A stretch of DNA of 64,000 nucleotides. Origin: Galeopsis tetrahit. Taxonomy: Eukaryota > Streptophyta > Magnoliopsida > Lamiales > Lamiaceae. The DNA lies in the NCBI GenBank assembly GCA_963675135.1, contig OY776120.1, positions 25,634,001 through 25,698,000 of the forward strand. The letters run 5' to 3'. The position numbers and the translations under genes were made by a program. Within the stretch, counting starts at the first letter, position 1, and the number at the start of each line of letters is the position of its first letter. The notes under the pieces were generated by a model. The model had not been told where the DNA came from, did not search any database, and saw only the letters and a list, made by a program, of their open reading frames with translations. Shown here in pieces: positions 22,600 through 34,744 of this stretch.

Positions 22600-24657
22600 A
22601 GTTGACCCGGTTTAGTGATCGATTTACCCCTCACAATTTGGCCTAGATTGTTTTTGAGCACCATGCCCCAACCCGTCTAGTATGTATCTTGGAAAAAGGT
22701 CGCGTCTGTGTGGACTTTATGGAAGCCAGATGCATGCCATGCTTCGCAGTGCACAGTCGATGTACTTTTCTTTCTTTCATTATTATTCGAATGTCGAGCT
22801 CCCTCCCATTCCATCAACAAATTTGCCGATCGTTGGACAGTTTTGAATGGGGATCCATGGGCGTTTTCCACACCATCGACTTTCGTTCTTTCCAGATTTG
22901 ATATAGTACCACACTGACACAAGAAGTTATCGCCTTCTGTGGGTTGGTGATGGCTTTTAGGATGAATCACCAATACTGGTCGCACTACTCGCCCATTGCT
23001 CTATTTTGTCTAACAGGCCTGCTTTGTCCGAGCAGGCTCTTGCAAAGGCGCATGAGATGAACAAATGCCAACTGCTTTCGATCTGTCCCAAACAGAGAAT
23101 ACATTCGACCTCCTCTATAACATGCGGAGAGTGCAAGTTAGTTTTCGTAGGGAGGCAATCCCTGCTTGTACGCCAGAGGAAGTCCTTCACTTATGGTGGA
23201 ATCTCCAATCTCCATAACGTGTTCCATGGGTCGTTCACCTGCAAATAGTGATCTGCAGTGTTAGACATAAGGTAATTATATGCAAATTTAACCGAATACC
23301 TTCCGTTTCATTCAAGATTCCTGTGTAGCGTGTCATTTGATCCTTCATGGGGTAAAGCAATTCCGAGGACACGCTCATAGTCATATAGCAGGAGTTCTTG
23401 TAGTAGGTTTTGGTCCCACGTTCGTGTATCCGCATCAAATAGGTCAGAGACTCGGAGATCCTCTAAGCTATCAATGCAGTTTGAAATAGGTTCTCGGGTT
23501 GGATTCCCTGGGATCCACCGCTTCATTCCAGATTTTGATCATATTACCATTCCCAATTTTTCATTGCAATCCTTCTTTGACCAGATTTTTACCAGCGTGG
23601 ATGCTACTCCGGGTGCAACTTAGGTTCCATCCAATGGACAATGTTATGAATCTCTCTCGAGGGAAGTAGCGAGCTTTAAGGATTTTACACACTAAAGCTT
23701 CAGGATCTGTTTCCAATCTCCAACCCATTTTGCCAAACATAACGATATTGAACTAATGCAGATTTCAAGCCTCTGTCCCCATCTTTTTTAGCCACACAAA
23801 ATTTTTCTCATCTCATCCAGTTGATGCCTTTGGTAGGATCCGCATAATTCCCCTAGAAGAATTTGTTGATCATAACTTCCAATTCAGTCAGAAGAGTGTT
23901 GGGTAGGAGAAATGTTGCCTTGCAATAGGAGGGTATTGCTTGGGCCACTGCTTTAATCAGAATTTCTTTGCCAACTTTGGAGATTTTCTTGGATCTTCAC
24001 CCTTGGAGTTTCTCCCACAATCGGTCCTTGATATAGCTGAATATTTCTTTTTTCTTTTTGCCAACAAGGGAGGGGAGTCTTAAGTATCGGCTTGTATTAA
24101 TACCTGCTGTTACTCCTATGATCTGTTTGATTACCTCTTTGCGATTTTCCGCTACATTCTTGCTGAAAAATAATCCAGATTTGGTGTAGTTAATGGCTTG
24201 GCCAGAGTTCGATTTATAAGCATCGAGGATATCTTTTAGGTGTTGGCATTCCTCCAAAGTGACTCTACAGAATAATAAGTTGTCATCCGCGAAGAGTAGG
24301 CGATTGATTTCAGGCGCACGTCTGCATACCCTACTGTTGTGTAATGCACCCGATATGCTAGCTTGTTTTAGAGCTGCCGAGAGGCCTTCAGAGCATAGAA
24401 TGAAGAGGTAAGGGGGCAGTGGATCGCCTTGGCATAATCCCCTACTCGGAATGATAGGACCGACCTCGTCATTGTTAACCCGGATGGAGTACTTAACCGT
24501 TTTGATACACATCATCATCCGGTTGATCCATTTTTCCGCGAATCCTAATTTATGGAGAATGGATTCCACGAAAGACCAGTTGACCCTGTCGTAAGCTTTA
24601 CTAATATCGATCTTGAGGGCCATGTCTCCTTAAGAGCCATGCCTTTTATTTTTTATA
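22600..24657 (-). pseudogene. LINE: reverse transcriptase (C-terminal part), zf-RVT, start of RNase H
   Basis: On the minus strand, in order: MALKIDISKAYDRVNW (24623 down), GLCQGDPLPPYLFILC, INRLLFADDNLLF (the catalytic F-A-D-D of plant LINEs) and YLRLPSLVGKKKKE. A degraded stretch (about 23996-23530) follows, then a zinc-binding RT-associated domain near 23190-22957 (DFLWRTSRDCLPTKTNL, CILCLGQIESSWHLFISC) and the first RNase H strand (FHKVHTDATFFQ, GWGMVLKNNLGQIV). Many frameshifts and stops make it non-functional. It continues across the hAT MITE at its 5' side and in the fragment at 12740-13070 at its 3' side. Confidence 0.85.
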
Positions 24658-24665
24658 GTGTGCAG

Positions 24666-25159
24666 TAGACATGCGCAGCGGTTAAAATCCGTCGGTTACG
24701 GTTTGCCAAAATTGATAATCGAAACCGAACCGACAAACAGCTGGTTACGATTTTGAACCGGCGATTACGGTTTTCTTTTTTTTAAACTTTTTTTTCTCAC
24801 TTTTGCTCCGTTTTCACTGGGGTTTTTTTTTTTTCGTTTTAACTCTCTTTGAAAAAAAATATTTTACTAGAATTTAATACAAATTATATAACTTAAATTT
24901 ATACATAAAAAAATATAAGAATTTTTTTTAATACAAAATTCTTATATTTTCTATGTATAAATTTAAGTTATATAATTTGTATTAAATTCTAATAAAGTAT
25001 TTTTTACTTTAACCGGCGGTTTTCAAAATTCAAAATTGAAACCGAATTGCCATTTTTCGGTTACAGACTTACGGTTAAGTTTTTTAACTGTAATCGGCGG
25101 TTAAAAAACGGCCCGTTTAACGGTTCAGCATTTTTCCAGTTACGGTTTGAGCATGTCTA
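24666..25159. mobile_element. hAT-type foldback MITE
   Basis: A 494-bp element with terminal repeats TAGACATGCGCA / TGAGCATGTCTA, flanked by a perfect 8-bp direct repeat GTGTGCAG (24658-24665 and 25160-25167), the hallmark of hAT insertion. Sub-terminal regions are rich in GGTTACGGTT-like motifs in inverted orientation. The centre is a long AT-rich palindrome (arms about 24858-24907 and 24952-25001), so a transcript would fold into a near-continuous hairpin. Non-coding. Confidence 0.88.
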
Positions 25160-25167
25160 GTGTGCAG

Positions 25168-25615
25168 GGTCTCGAATGCAATCAGAATGTTTTCATGGAT
25201 CATCCTTCCAGTAACGAAGGCCGATTGGACCTTATCATAAGATTCAGGAGAACTTTTTTGAGTCTATTGCACAACACTTTGGACACGATTTTGTACACCA
25301 CATTGCATAACGAGATAGGTATGAGATCTGTCATCGACTGAGGTGAGTCTTTTTTGGGGATGAGAGTGATCATGGTGTGATTCTAATAGGGGGAATTCTT
25401 CACTTTCCAGCCAGCGCTTTCCTTCATATCTGATCCTATGATATTCCAATATTATTTGTAGAACGTGGGGTTAAAACCGTCTGGGCCAGGGACCGTATCC
25501 CCGTGCATTTGGTTAATTGCTGTGTCAAATTCCTCCCGATAGAAATCCTGGATAAGGGCGTTGTTTTGTGCTTCTTCAAAGTTCTGTAGAGAATTGTCGA
25601 ACTGTAGATACATAT
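25168..25615 (-). pseudogene. LINE: N-terminal part of reverse transcriptase
   Basis: On the minus strand, across frames, it reads YREEFDTAINQMHG, VPGPDGFNPTFYK, ITLIPKKDSPQSM and PISLCNVVYKIVSKVLCNRLKK, the conserved start of plant LINE RT. Stops interrupt it. It joins the RT at 24657 once the hAT MITE is removed. The LINE seems 5'-truncated near 25615, as no endonuclease is seen further upstream. Confidence 0.8.
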
Positions 25616-26246
25616 ATATATCAAAGTTTTGTAGAGATAATTTGATTTTTCACCATTGCCGTTCAGAGACTTAGATGTGGAGAATTTGAGAAAAGAAAAC
25701 TTATCTTAGGAGTAACTCTGAAAATATTCTTAGTTGTTGGAATCTGGATGACTGCTTCTTCATTGAAAAAAATTGAAGTTCATTTTATTACTTTGATTAT
25801 TGTGCTTGAAAAACTTTATTTTAAGTTATGTTTATGTTTTAATTTTAATGTTGTTTGGACTTGATAAATTTCTTTAGACAATTGTGGATTAAAGTTAGAT
25901 TAAATTTGAAATGAAAAAACGGGGCAGACCACGACACGACTATTCAAGACCCGTGCGGGGTGCAAGACGGGTTTGGGGCATAGCATACTAGAACGAGGCA
26001 GATCTAGATAATCATATACCCGGCCGGACCTGCCCATTGTCATCCCTACTTTGACACCAAATACGTTGACCTTTGTATAAACAAATATGTCCATTGTTCT
26101 AAGAAGTTTCATAATTGAGAAAAAAATGTGTTTTGTTGTCCTGTGAATAAGAGTTCCATGCATTAACTGTCAAATAAAAATTGTATCGTTTAATTAATTC
26201 AACCTTTTGGGTTGGTATTGTGGAATGTATAACGAATAATTAATGT
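25616..26246. other. Intergenic spacer with possible MITE half
   Basis: No gene. Around 25915-26046 a GC-richer stretch (GGGGCAGACC ... GGACCTGCCCATTGTCATCCC) resembles one end of the plant hAT MITEs whose terminus reads GGGATGACAATGGGC. The opposite end is not evident. Confidence 0.4.
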
Positions 26247-29200
26247 TCAAAGAATGAGGTTGTATAGGATGTGATTCCAAGTATCAGGCACTCCGGGTAA
26301 ACACCAGTGACTGCAATCCATCCCCGGTAGTCCATAAATGGAAGGATGCCCATCTTTCCGCAGCAATGAAAGATTAGTTATGTCCAACAATTGCACATGC
26401 TTCTTCATTTTGCTCAATACTCCCTTCAACACTGCTAAGGCTGGGGGCAATCCTCCCGGATACGTCCATCCTGGCACTGGCTCTTTCTCTCCCACACACG
26501 ATTTCGCTCTAGGCTCGTTCCATGAACTCCCACTATAGTTTTGAGATGGAGATAAGATATAGAGAGAAAATAGAGTTAGTACTATATGATATGAAGTACT
26601 TACTTGTAATGAGAGGGAGATATTCCTTGAAAGAAAAGTTTAGTGTTGATGGGATCAATGTTGGTGTCAATCCAGTTTGCCCAGGTATTTAGTGCTTTCT
26701 GGAAGGCCACAACTCTGTCCATGTCTTTGTATAGTTTCCCCCCCACTTCAATATAATCCCATCTACAAAACCATGCACAAATTAAGTACAATTGAATGAT
26801 GTGCTTCGTCTGAACTTGTATAGAGGCGTGAAATTTAGAACTCACGGTTGAGTATCCCCTCGACGATTCCACCAATGCCATGTGTTGAAGATAAGCATGT
26901 CAATTCCCTTCCATTGCTTCCCACCTTGTATAGAATCCAACTTCAAGATTCGACCCTCTGTTTCTCTCACCAAGTCTACCAAGTATACACTGTGATCCAG
27001 CATCACCTTAACTCCATAATCCTATTCATTATTAATTAAACACAAATCACTATTATGTCAACATTTATTTTTTACCATACACCATTAATATTAACGATCC
27101 ATTACAAACAAATAAGCTAGCTAATTAGAAAAAAAAAAACATGCAGAACATATCAACCAGAAAAGTGTTGTTGAACTTTTTAAGTGTTACATTTATTTTA
27201 ATTTGTTATGGGCTACTATAGCATCAATAGGAAGTTGTGATTTGTTTGCTTTAGCTTTATTTGTTTGTTGACGTCCCACCCACTAAGTAGGGCAATACAC
27301 TATAAATGTGTGCAAGTTACACGTTTGAAATTATGTGTGAAACAAGCTCTTACATGAATTTAAATTACGTGCAATTTTATCCACTTACCCTATTAATCAT
27401 TCTCAAGAAAAATCACACAAGCGAATATACATTTGAAAGATGGTAAAATTAACAATTTATGGCTTAATTTCATACTAGTGAAAAAAGAAAAACAACAGTG
27501 AAAATAAATACTACTCCCTCCGTCCCTAGATTTTGTGCATGGTTTGATCGACACGTAGATTAAGAAAATGGAATATAGCGATGTGTATGGTGGAATAAAG
27601 GAGGGGTATTTTTGATAATTTATTGACTAAAGTGAATGAGATTTGACTAAAGTGAAGGGAGATATTAAATTGTGGAAATTATATGAATGTTGTAAGAATA
27701 AAAATTACGTGAGTTATTTCCTTTTTTGGAGTGTGCAAATAATGTTGGGACACCCGTAAAGAAAAGTGTGCAAATAATGTTGGGACGCCCGTTAAGAAAA
27801 ATGTGCAAATAATCATGGGGACGGAGGGAGTAGTAACTTATATAGTAAATAAGTAAGGAGATATATTATAAGATGTCAAATATGATTTTAATATTTTTGA
27901 ATCCTAAATTAATAATTTCTATTTTTCATGTAGTAGAGTGATAGTGCATTTATCTACTAAGTAGAAAAAATCTTTTAAACTCTAAATTAATAGTCTTACT
28001 ATATAGCTTCCTGTCTCTAAATTTAGATTTTTGCATGATTAAAAAAGAGTAGATGTTGGGTGGAAAACAAACCTTAAACGTGAAGGTGGTAATCTCTCCA
28101 ACTGAAGTTTGGACATAGTTGGTGGGCGAGGCAGAGGTGTAGAGCATACATACGAGTGACTCCCATTGATTTCTACTCAAAGAATCTCCCACAAACATAA
28201 TGCTTTTCCCTTTGTATTTTTTCAAGAATTCAATTCCATCGAATCTGCATAAACGGTATTATCAAATTAACCGGCCTCATATTTTCTCACCCTATTAATT
28301 AAAATTGTTAAAATGTGTCTTCTTCAGATGTTTTTTAAATTGTTTTGAAAAGTATTGTTTTTATACCTATAAAGTATTACTTTTTTATTTGAGAATATTG
28401 ATACAAAGACCCACTCCACAAAAAGATTTGGTGATACATTACTATCGTCCAAGCTTTCTTATAAAAGAGACTCCCCAACGGATGTATCAATGATGTATGC
28501 GTATAAAACTAATGAATTCGGTTATGCTTACGTTTCAACTACCTTTTCCCCAAAATGGAACTATCAAGTAAATAATAATAAAAATAAAAAATTGCCCGGG
28601 TATTCAAAGTATTACGAATTCTCACTATTTCTAAATAAAAGCCAGTCATATTTTTTTCAATCAAGAATCGTTTTCTAAAACTCTTACCCCCAAGGTATTT
28701 TATTATCAAACATATAACTAACGCCATCGTATTAATAATCAAAATCTAATTTATGTAGTATATTTTTTAATATATAGCTCCAATAATTGGGCACTCGATA
28801 CTCGAATTTCTTTTAGAAATATCTTCGTATCTGAAATTATGGCACCCAAATTTATAGAAGCAGACACCTATCTGAGATTATGGGGCACTCGATACTCGAA
28901 TTTCTTTTTCTTTTTTAAAATGACCTTCCCTAAATTATTATTTAATTAAATAAAAAAAACTTAATAGACAAAAAATCAAATTTAAATTAAAAGCATAATC
29001 CGACTACTCTATCATAAAAAAGGCTGTAACGAAAGAAAATTTGTTAAAAGGCATCAATCAATCTAAGCATAGGAGCCAGCTGCCAGCAATGAGCATTAGC
29101 ATAGATAACAACGAAATGGAATCTTAATGATGACAAGACAGACAGACAGACAATCACGTGAATGTTGATAATAGTATATCTAATTCTTTTCCCAGTTTTT

Positions 29201-30218
29201 AAGGCACAACACAATCTATGTCTCATGTTGTACAATTTTTTGTCCAGTTCTCCTCCTACTCATGTCGTGTTCAAGAATTTAAAAAAAAAAAAAAAAAATT
29301 TCATTAATCTGAAATCAAGCATAATTACTGAGTTAATTAAGGCAATCGCTGAGTTAATATTTGACAACTCTCATAACAATTAAAAAGTAATACTAATACC
29401 AAAATGTGAACAACACAAATTCGTGTGTCAATTAAACGTGTTCTATTCATTTGAAAAGTGACGAATAGCAAGTTGCCAATGGTTAATTAATAGTACTACC
29501 AAAATTTAAAAAAAAAAAGAAAAAAATTTGGTACTACCATAAATACATTAAAATAAATACTACTCCAAACTACCCTACCACTTACCTATAACTATAAGGG
29601 TGCGTTATTGTACTAACCTTTATTTGTGGTAAAATTTATTTAATCAAATAAGATTATTAGTTTACTAATCAAATATATGAAAGATAATTAAAATTCTAAT
29701 CATAACATAATTTTTCCCCAGCCCTAAATCAATCAAAATTCCCCTTTTAATAAAGTTGAAAGAAACTTTATCACATTTACTTAATTTTTGCGTTAAATCA
29801 ATGTAAAAAAAAAAAAGAAAAGATTTGAGAGTGACAGAACTTCACATGCAGTTTCCTTTTACTAGTGTTGTGCATTTAGTTAACTTAATTATCTCTCCTC
29901 TCCTCATATGAATTATGAATAGAAATCATGATAAAATTGAAGATAAAATAGAGAAGGTATTATATACCTGGATAAGTTGCAGGAATGGGGTTGCCAGTTG
30001 TAGGTAAGGTACAACTCATCGGAGCGGCCATTCTTCTGGCAATTGAACTCCTTTTGAATGAAGGGGCAGGATGAATAGTTGTACAAAGGGACACGGTATG
30101 AAGAAGAAGATCTGACCCAACTTCCTTCAAACACATCACATGATGATGATGATGAACATTTTAATATTACATTAATATTCACCAATAATACTACTACTAC
30201 TACTGCCCACAACCTCAT
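26247..30218 (-). CDS. Trichome birefringence-like (TBL, PMR5N-DUF231) polysaccharide O-acetyltransferase family protein; 5 exons
   Basis: Exons in coding order: 29968-30218, 28073-28244, 26846-27021, 26604-26762, 26247-26532. All GT-AG, phases agree, 1044 nt = 347 codons plus stop. TBL proteins are Golgi or secreted enzymes that O-acetylate cell-wall polysaccharides such as xylan, mannan or pectin. Seen: a hydrophobic N-terminus (Val/Leu-rich, residues ~4-20; signal peptide or anchor), the PMR5N domain (CDVFEGSWV, CPFIQKEFNCQKNGR, YLTYNWQP), the catalytic GDS motif in FVGDSLSRNQW (Gly-Asp-Ser about 103-105), the HWW segment, and the C-terminal DCSHWCLPGVPDTWN with the Asp-x-x-His pair (about 325-328). 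It is short for the family because it lacks a long linker, as in the secreted TBL36-43-like group; that placement is inference. Intron 2 holds a Stowaway MITE. Confidence 0.93.
27514..27830. mobile_element. Stowaway-type MITE in TBL intron 2
   Basis: 317 bp; ends CTCCCTCCGTCCCTAGATTT and TCATGGGGACGGAGGGAG, flanked by TA (27512-27513, 27831-27832). Near its right end a ~40-bp unit with TGTGCAAATAATGTTGGGAC occurs three times in tandem (about 27732-27823), the last copy forming the right terminus. Confidence 0.9.
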
Positions 30219-30959
30219 TCCTCCCTACTTTCTCTTTCTCTCTCTAGATACTACTAGTATTTGTGTACCTGTGTGTGTCTGCATTTATATGCATTCTGGA
30301 TCTACAAACCTGCCTTCCTGTTCACCAATAAATAACCCAATATCAATTCAATTTGCTAAATCTCACCCTATACATTTTAATTTTATAATTATGCCTCATC
30401 TAATCATCGGCGAACAATCTGATGATTCATTAATGAATTATCACCTCTCCTTTTGGAAAGGAGATGTAATTGTTTTCAACGTCACTCGTGATCTGCTTTC
30501 ATACTCTAAACAAAAACAAATTATAAAAATGTAGAGAGGTGAAATTAACTCATTTATAATTTCCTAACACTAACCTTCCTACAAATCAAGCAACAATAAT
30601 ATTTCAATTTTTTAAACAATAGATTTCATATGATTTTGAAAATTATAAATTATGCACATCTCTCATAATTTTATAAAATTTACTAGTATATTTTATCTAC
30701 TTATTTTCAAAACTTATCCCCAATTATCTTGAGTGAGGTTTTCATTCTATTTTCAAGTTTTCAAGACTTCACATCAAATCTTTATACTAAAAAAGATTCA
30801 AATGAAATTTTATTCTCTTTCTATATTTTATACCCAATATTTTTAACAAATCAAATTACAATAGAGTTTTCTCTCTGCGCTATAAAGTCTTTGTGTCTTC
30901 TTTCTTCACAAACCAGTGTTTCCTTCATGTATTCATTTTTACTCGGGATTCATGGTTAC
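30219..30959 (-). promoter_or_regulatory. TBL 5' flank / presumed promoter
   Basis: About 740 bp between the TBL start codon and the G1 gypsy LTR. Immediately upstream of the ATG is a pyrimidine-rich plus strand (TTTCTCTTTCTCTCTCTAG), i.e. a GA-rich minus-strand leader as in many plant 5' UTRs. No reliable TATA box is evident, and no other gene. Confidence 0.4.
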
Positions 30960-32689
30960 TGATCCACGTGTTATACAACACTAAAATAAACAACCGCAAG
31001 TGTACGGTGTCTATCGTAGTGTGATAAGCACGAGGTCGATCCCACAAGGAGGTTTAGCGTAAAAGGGTAGTTTGTTAATTGAGTTCTAAGTAGACGTGAT
31101 CGAATAGATTGAATGTTGAATTACCCCTAAGATTGCCTAATAATATGTCACGAATAGACAACGAAAGAGTAAATACGAAATCGATTAAATAGCATACGAA
31201 TCAAGAAACGAAAGTAAAATGGATGAAAACTCAAAGAAAGAAGGTGGATCCTAAAACACATGCAACAGTAATGTATCCATTTATGATTAACTATCTACTT
31301 AAGTGGTGTTCATGATTTGTCTATAAGATTGATCACATAATAATGAATTAAAAGTTCTTTCGATCCAAGTAATTCAAAGGAAATACCACACAACTTAGTA
31401 TCTCTACCTAAATTGCACAATGTAACCCAATTAAGCTCCTAAGATTATCACACATCTTTCTAATCATTGATCATCTTTCAATCTCACAATAAAATTAGGT
31501 TAAATGCTTGCAATCAATTAATCAAAGTAGATTTCTCAACCTACTTCAATTAACTAAGATTAACATATCATCATTGTACACTAATGACATGCTTTGCAAT
31601 AAAAATCAAGCATCCAAATAGAATTAAGCCACATAAACACCAAATAAGCAAAATATTAATTCATAAACTTCAACAAAAGAATTTACAAGGCTTTAGAATC
31701 ACAAAGTGTTTAGCCAACTACTAGCATAATGAAATTATAAAATCCAAATGTAAAAACTAAATTAAAAGAAAGAGAACAAGGAAGCTTAGTCTAGATTGTG
31801 GTAGGGAATTAAATTTGCAAGCTATTGCATCCTTTCTTCCTTGAATTGATGGAGAATTGAGAGAGGAATGGCCAAATCACCTTGGAGTATGTGAAACTAT
31901 GTGTGAGAATTGATGAATTGGGGGTGAATGGCTTGAATTTCAAGAAAAAGGGTTTATATAGTGTTTGGGTAGGGTTTGGATAGCATAATTGCAAGTTGGT
32001 CCCTAAAAAATGGCCAAAATGTGAAGATGGCACCGAAATTGAGGAGTTGGCTTGGATGGAGCTCGAGACTCGGCCGAATGGATCACTTGAAAAAGCGTGT
32101 TGCAACTTTTCCAGCCGAGACTCGGCCGAGTTGGCTCACTCGGCCGAGTGTGCTTCAATTCCAGTGGCTACGACATTCAACTTGACTCGGCCGAGTTGAG
32201 TCACTCGGTCGAGTGCGCAGTAATGTGCAAACTCGCAGATTCGGCCGAGTTGAGTCACTCGGCCGAGTGCGCAGTGATGTCCAAAGTTTCAGATTCGGCC
32301 GAGTTGACTCACTCGGCCGAGTGTGCAGTAAAGCCAAAAGTCTCAGATTCGGCCGAGTTGACTCACTCGGTCGAGTTGCCTTGTTCTTCGATTTTGGCCT
32401 TTTTCTCGTTTCGTGCATATCTTCCGCCTCGGGTGTCGGATTGACTCGATTCCTTTGGCTAATCCACTCCGTTTTTCGAGACGAATCCAACCGTGCACTC
32501 CTCTTCCTGATCCAGTAAAGTATGGTTGTTTTTTTGCTCCAAATTTCATCGTATTTCCTACAAAATCGATAAAACACAACCTTTCTCTCATTTTGGCTCA
32601 AACAATCATAATGAATGCATAAATCAATGAAATCCACATCAAAACACGCTTCATATATGCCCCTAAAACGTGTAAATTCCACCCGAATA
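30960..32689 (-). repeat. Gypsy LTR, element G1 (3' LTR)
   Basis: A 1.73-kb LTR homologous end to end with the LTRs of G2 (start TGATCCACGTGTTATACAAC; shared ACCGCAAGTGTACGG box, minus-strand TATA CTATATAAACCC near 31951-31962; end CCCGAATAA). It is diverged from G2 in most of its length, so it belongs to a related but older subfamily. It is followed by the internal PPT side, which orients it as a 3' LTR on the minus strand. The rest of G1 lies beyond C1, outside the window. Confidence 0.8.
32066..32375. repeat. Palindrome array in G1 LTR (ACTCGGCCGAGT type)
   Basis: Five copies of a ~54-66-bp unit, most with two CGGCCG-centred palindromes in the pattern TCGGCCGAGTTGAGTCACTC followed by GGCCGAGTG. 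In some units the second core has decayed to CGGTCG. Units are separated by ~20-30 bp of less conserved spacer. Confidence 0.85.
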
Positions 32690-32836
32690 AAATCCCCCCA
32701 AACTTAAAATGTTGTTTGCCCTCAAACAACTAAGCACTTAAGGCAATGAGGGTGGAATGATCACAATGGAATATTCAATGTAATTCACACATGTAAAGTA
32801 AGATGCAATGATATCTCTTTCTCAAAGTGCATTTAT
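32690..32836 (-). mobile_element. G1 internal stub with polypurine tract
   Basis: Starts with the minus-strand PPT (AAGTTTGGGGGGAT, 32690-32704) and is closely similar to the G2 internal sequence just inside its 3' LTR (45255-45405). It is cut off at 32836 by the C1 LTR start. Confidence 0.8.
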
Positions 32837-34507
32837 TGTTGGTCCCAAAGTTGAGTTAAGATTGAGTAAGCTAAGAAAGTCTAGAGGGGAGGGGTGAATA
32901 GACTTTCAAAAATCTTTCAAAATATCAGAATATGCAATGCAGAATTTAGTCTTCTTATGTACTGTACTGTGCTTACTCAGCTCAGATCAGTACTTTTCAA
33001 AACAATATGGGCCTTACTAGTTTATACTCAACTTTTCTTTAGATCTTTACTTAATAAATTCTTAATGTTCTTAGTGAAACAATTCAAACAAATATCAAAC
33101 AGTAAAGTAAAGAACACAGAATTTTATAGTGGTTCGACCAATAAGTCTACATCCACTCTCACAATCCCAGTTGTGATGTTTTATTACTCTTCTTCGAGTT
33201 TCTTGTGGCTTAAAGTCCCAAGATTAAGACTGTGATCTTATCGATTATACCTCCAGGTATATCTTCGATCTACTAGTAATTCTACAAGTAACTAGCACAC
33301 TTGTTTTACAAAATACAAACTTGAACTTGAAAAGTAAAACTTCTCTTTGAATAGCCTTTGATTCTTCTCTTCAATTCAGTGGCTCTTCTCTTCTTTAATC
33401 TCCTTCAACTCTGCGAGTTCTTCTTGTGCTCTGTAGACTTAGATTGCTTGTAAACGCTTTAAGATCAGTAGTCTTAGCAGTAGGAGATCATACAGTATTT
33501 ATAGAACTTAGTATGACAGTTAGCAATTTGTGAACTAACTCTCAACTAACTCTAAAACTGTTTTTGTAACTTCTTCTTGTAACCGACTTTGTAACTTCCT
33601 TCAACTTCCAAGTCAGCATTTCTTCAATAAATCTTCAGTTACACCTTAAATAAGCTTTCCAAACTTATTCTTCAATTTCACCAAATCAGCACAGTAACTT
33701 ACTGCTCTGATTTTTACTCTTCTGATTTTACTCTTCTGATTTATTCAGCACAGTAACTCAAAACCTTTCAAAACTTCTCCAGATTTCTTCTAAGCTTATC
33801 TTCAATTCTTCTTGAAGTCTTCTTATTCTGAAGTAGTCTTCTGAGTCTTCATTAGTCTTCTGATCTTCTTCTAATCTAGTTCTAATCTACTGTTCTGAAC
33901 TTTACATTGCTGAATACAAATAGAATACAACTTTACATATACAAAACCTAACTATACATCAACTGAACTATATACAGATGAGTATATCTAAGTCCTATAC
34001 TATAAGCTGTCTATACAATACAAAACATCAGCTTAGTTCCTAACAGTTCATATACCAGATCAGTAAACAATAAGATCAGTAACTCATGTAAGATCAATAA
34101 CTTTCATATAAGATCAGTAAGTATTCAAGAACAGTAAATATATATAAGATCAGTAACTTACACATAAAATCAGTAAGCATATAAGATCAGTAAGTATACA
34201 AGATCAGTAACTCAGATCCAAATACATAAGATCACTAAAAATTATCCTCTGTTTCCATACTCAGATCAGTAATCTTATTTCATATGACTCAGTTAAGATC
34301 AGTAATTTTATTCTTAGTATTACTAAATAAGATCAGTAAACTTATTTCAGTTAGCATTAAGATCAGTAATCTCAATTTAAGTTTCTCATCAAATGACTTA
34401 GTTAAGATGACTTGGAACCACATATATTACTAACTTTAAGTTGCTTTTGGCCATCAAAACATACTTTCATCATCTAGAACATTGTTTCAAGGATTCATAT
34501 CCCAACA
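32837..34507 (-). repeat. 3' LTR of C1
   Basis: 1671 bp, plus-strand TGTTGGTCCC...CCCAACA. On the minus strand it directly follows a PPT (AAAAAGGGGGAAAT, 34508-34521). A minus-strand TATA box (CTATAAATACT) lies at about 33494-33505. The segment 34060-34400 is a run of variants of AAGATCAGTAA in loosely spaced repeats. Confidence 0.88.
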
Positions 34508-34744
34508 ATTTCCCCCTTTTTGATGAAGCCAAAACTACTTAAATGTTAATAAATCAGTAGTTAAGTATGTAGTCAATCATAACAGTTCATCAATTCAGAA
34601 ATCATATCATATTCACAATCAGATCAGGTATTTCACATATTACACATACTAACAAAATATGAAATGATCACAAAATATAGGAATAAAGATTAAGGTTAAG
34701 AAATGTTATCTTCTGAGCTTGTCCTTCATCTTCATTCTGTATCT

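Noticed and set aside
30079..30534. 151-codon plus-strand ORF opposite TBL exon 1
   Set aside because: The overlap with TBL is antisense to microsatellite-rich coding DNA; the rest is AT-rich low-complexity sequence.
32155..32682. 175-codon minus-strand ORF with repeated Thr-Arg-Pro-Ser segments
   Set aside because: It is the translation of the palindromic LTR array of G1; period and content follow the DNA repeat and there is no independent coding evidence.
34060..34400. AAGATCAGTAA repeats as a CRISPR or satellite array
   Set aside because: Units are short, irregularly spaced and lie in a retrotransposon LTR of a plant genome; there is no spacer-repeat regularity.
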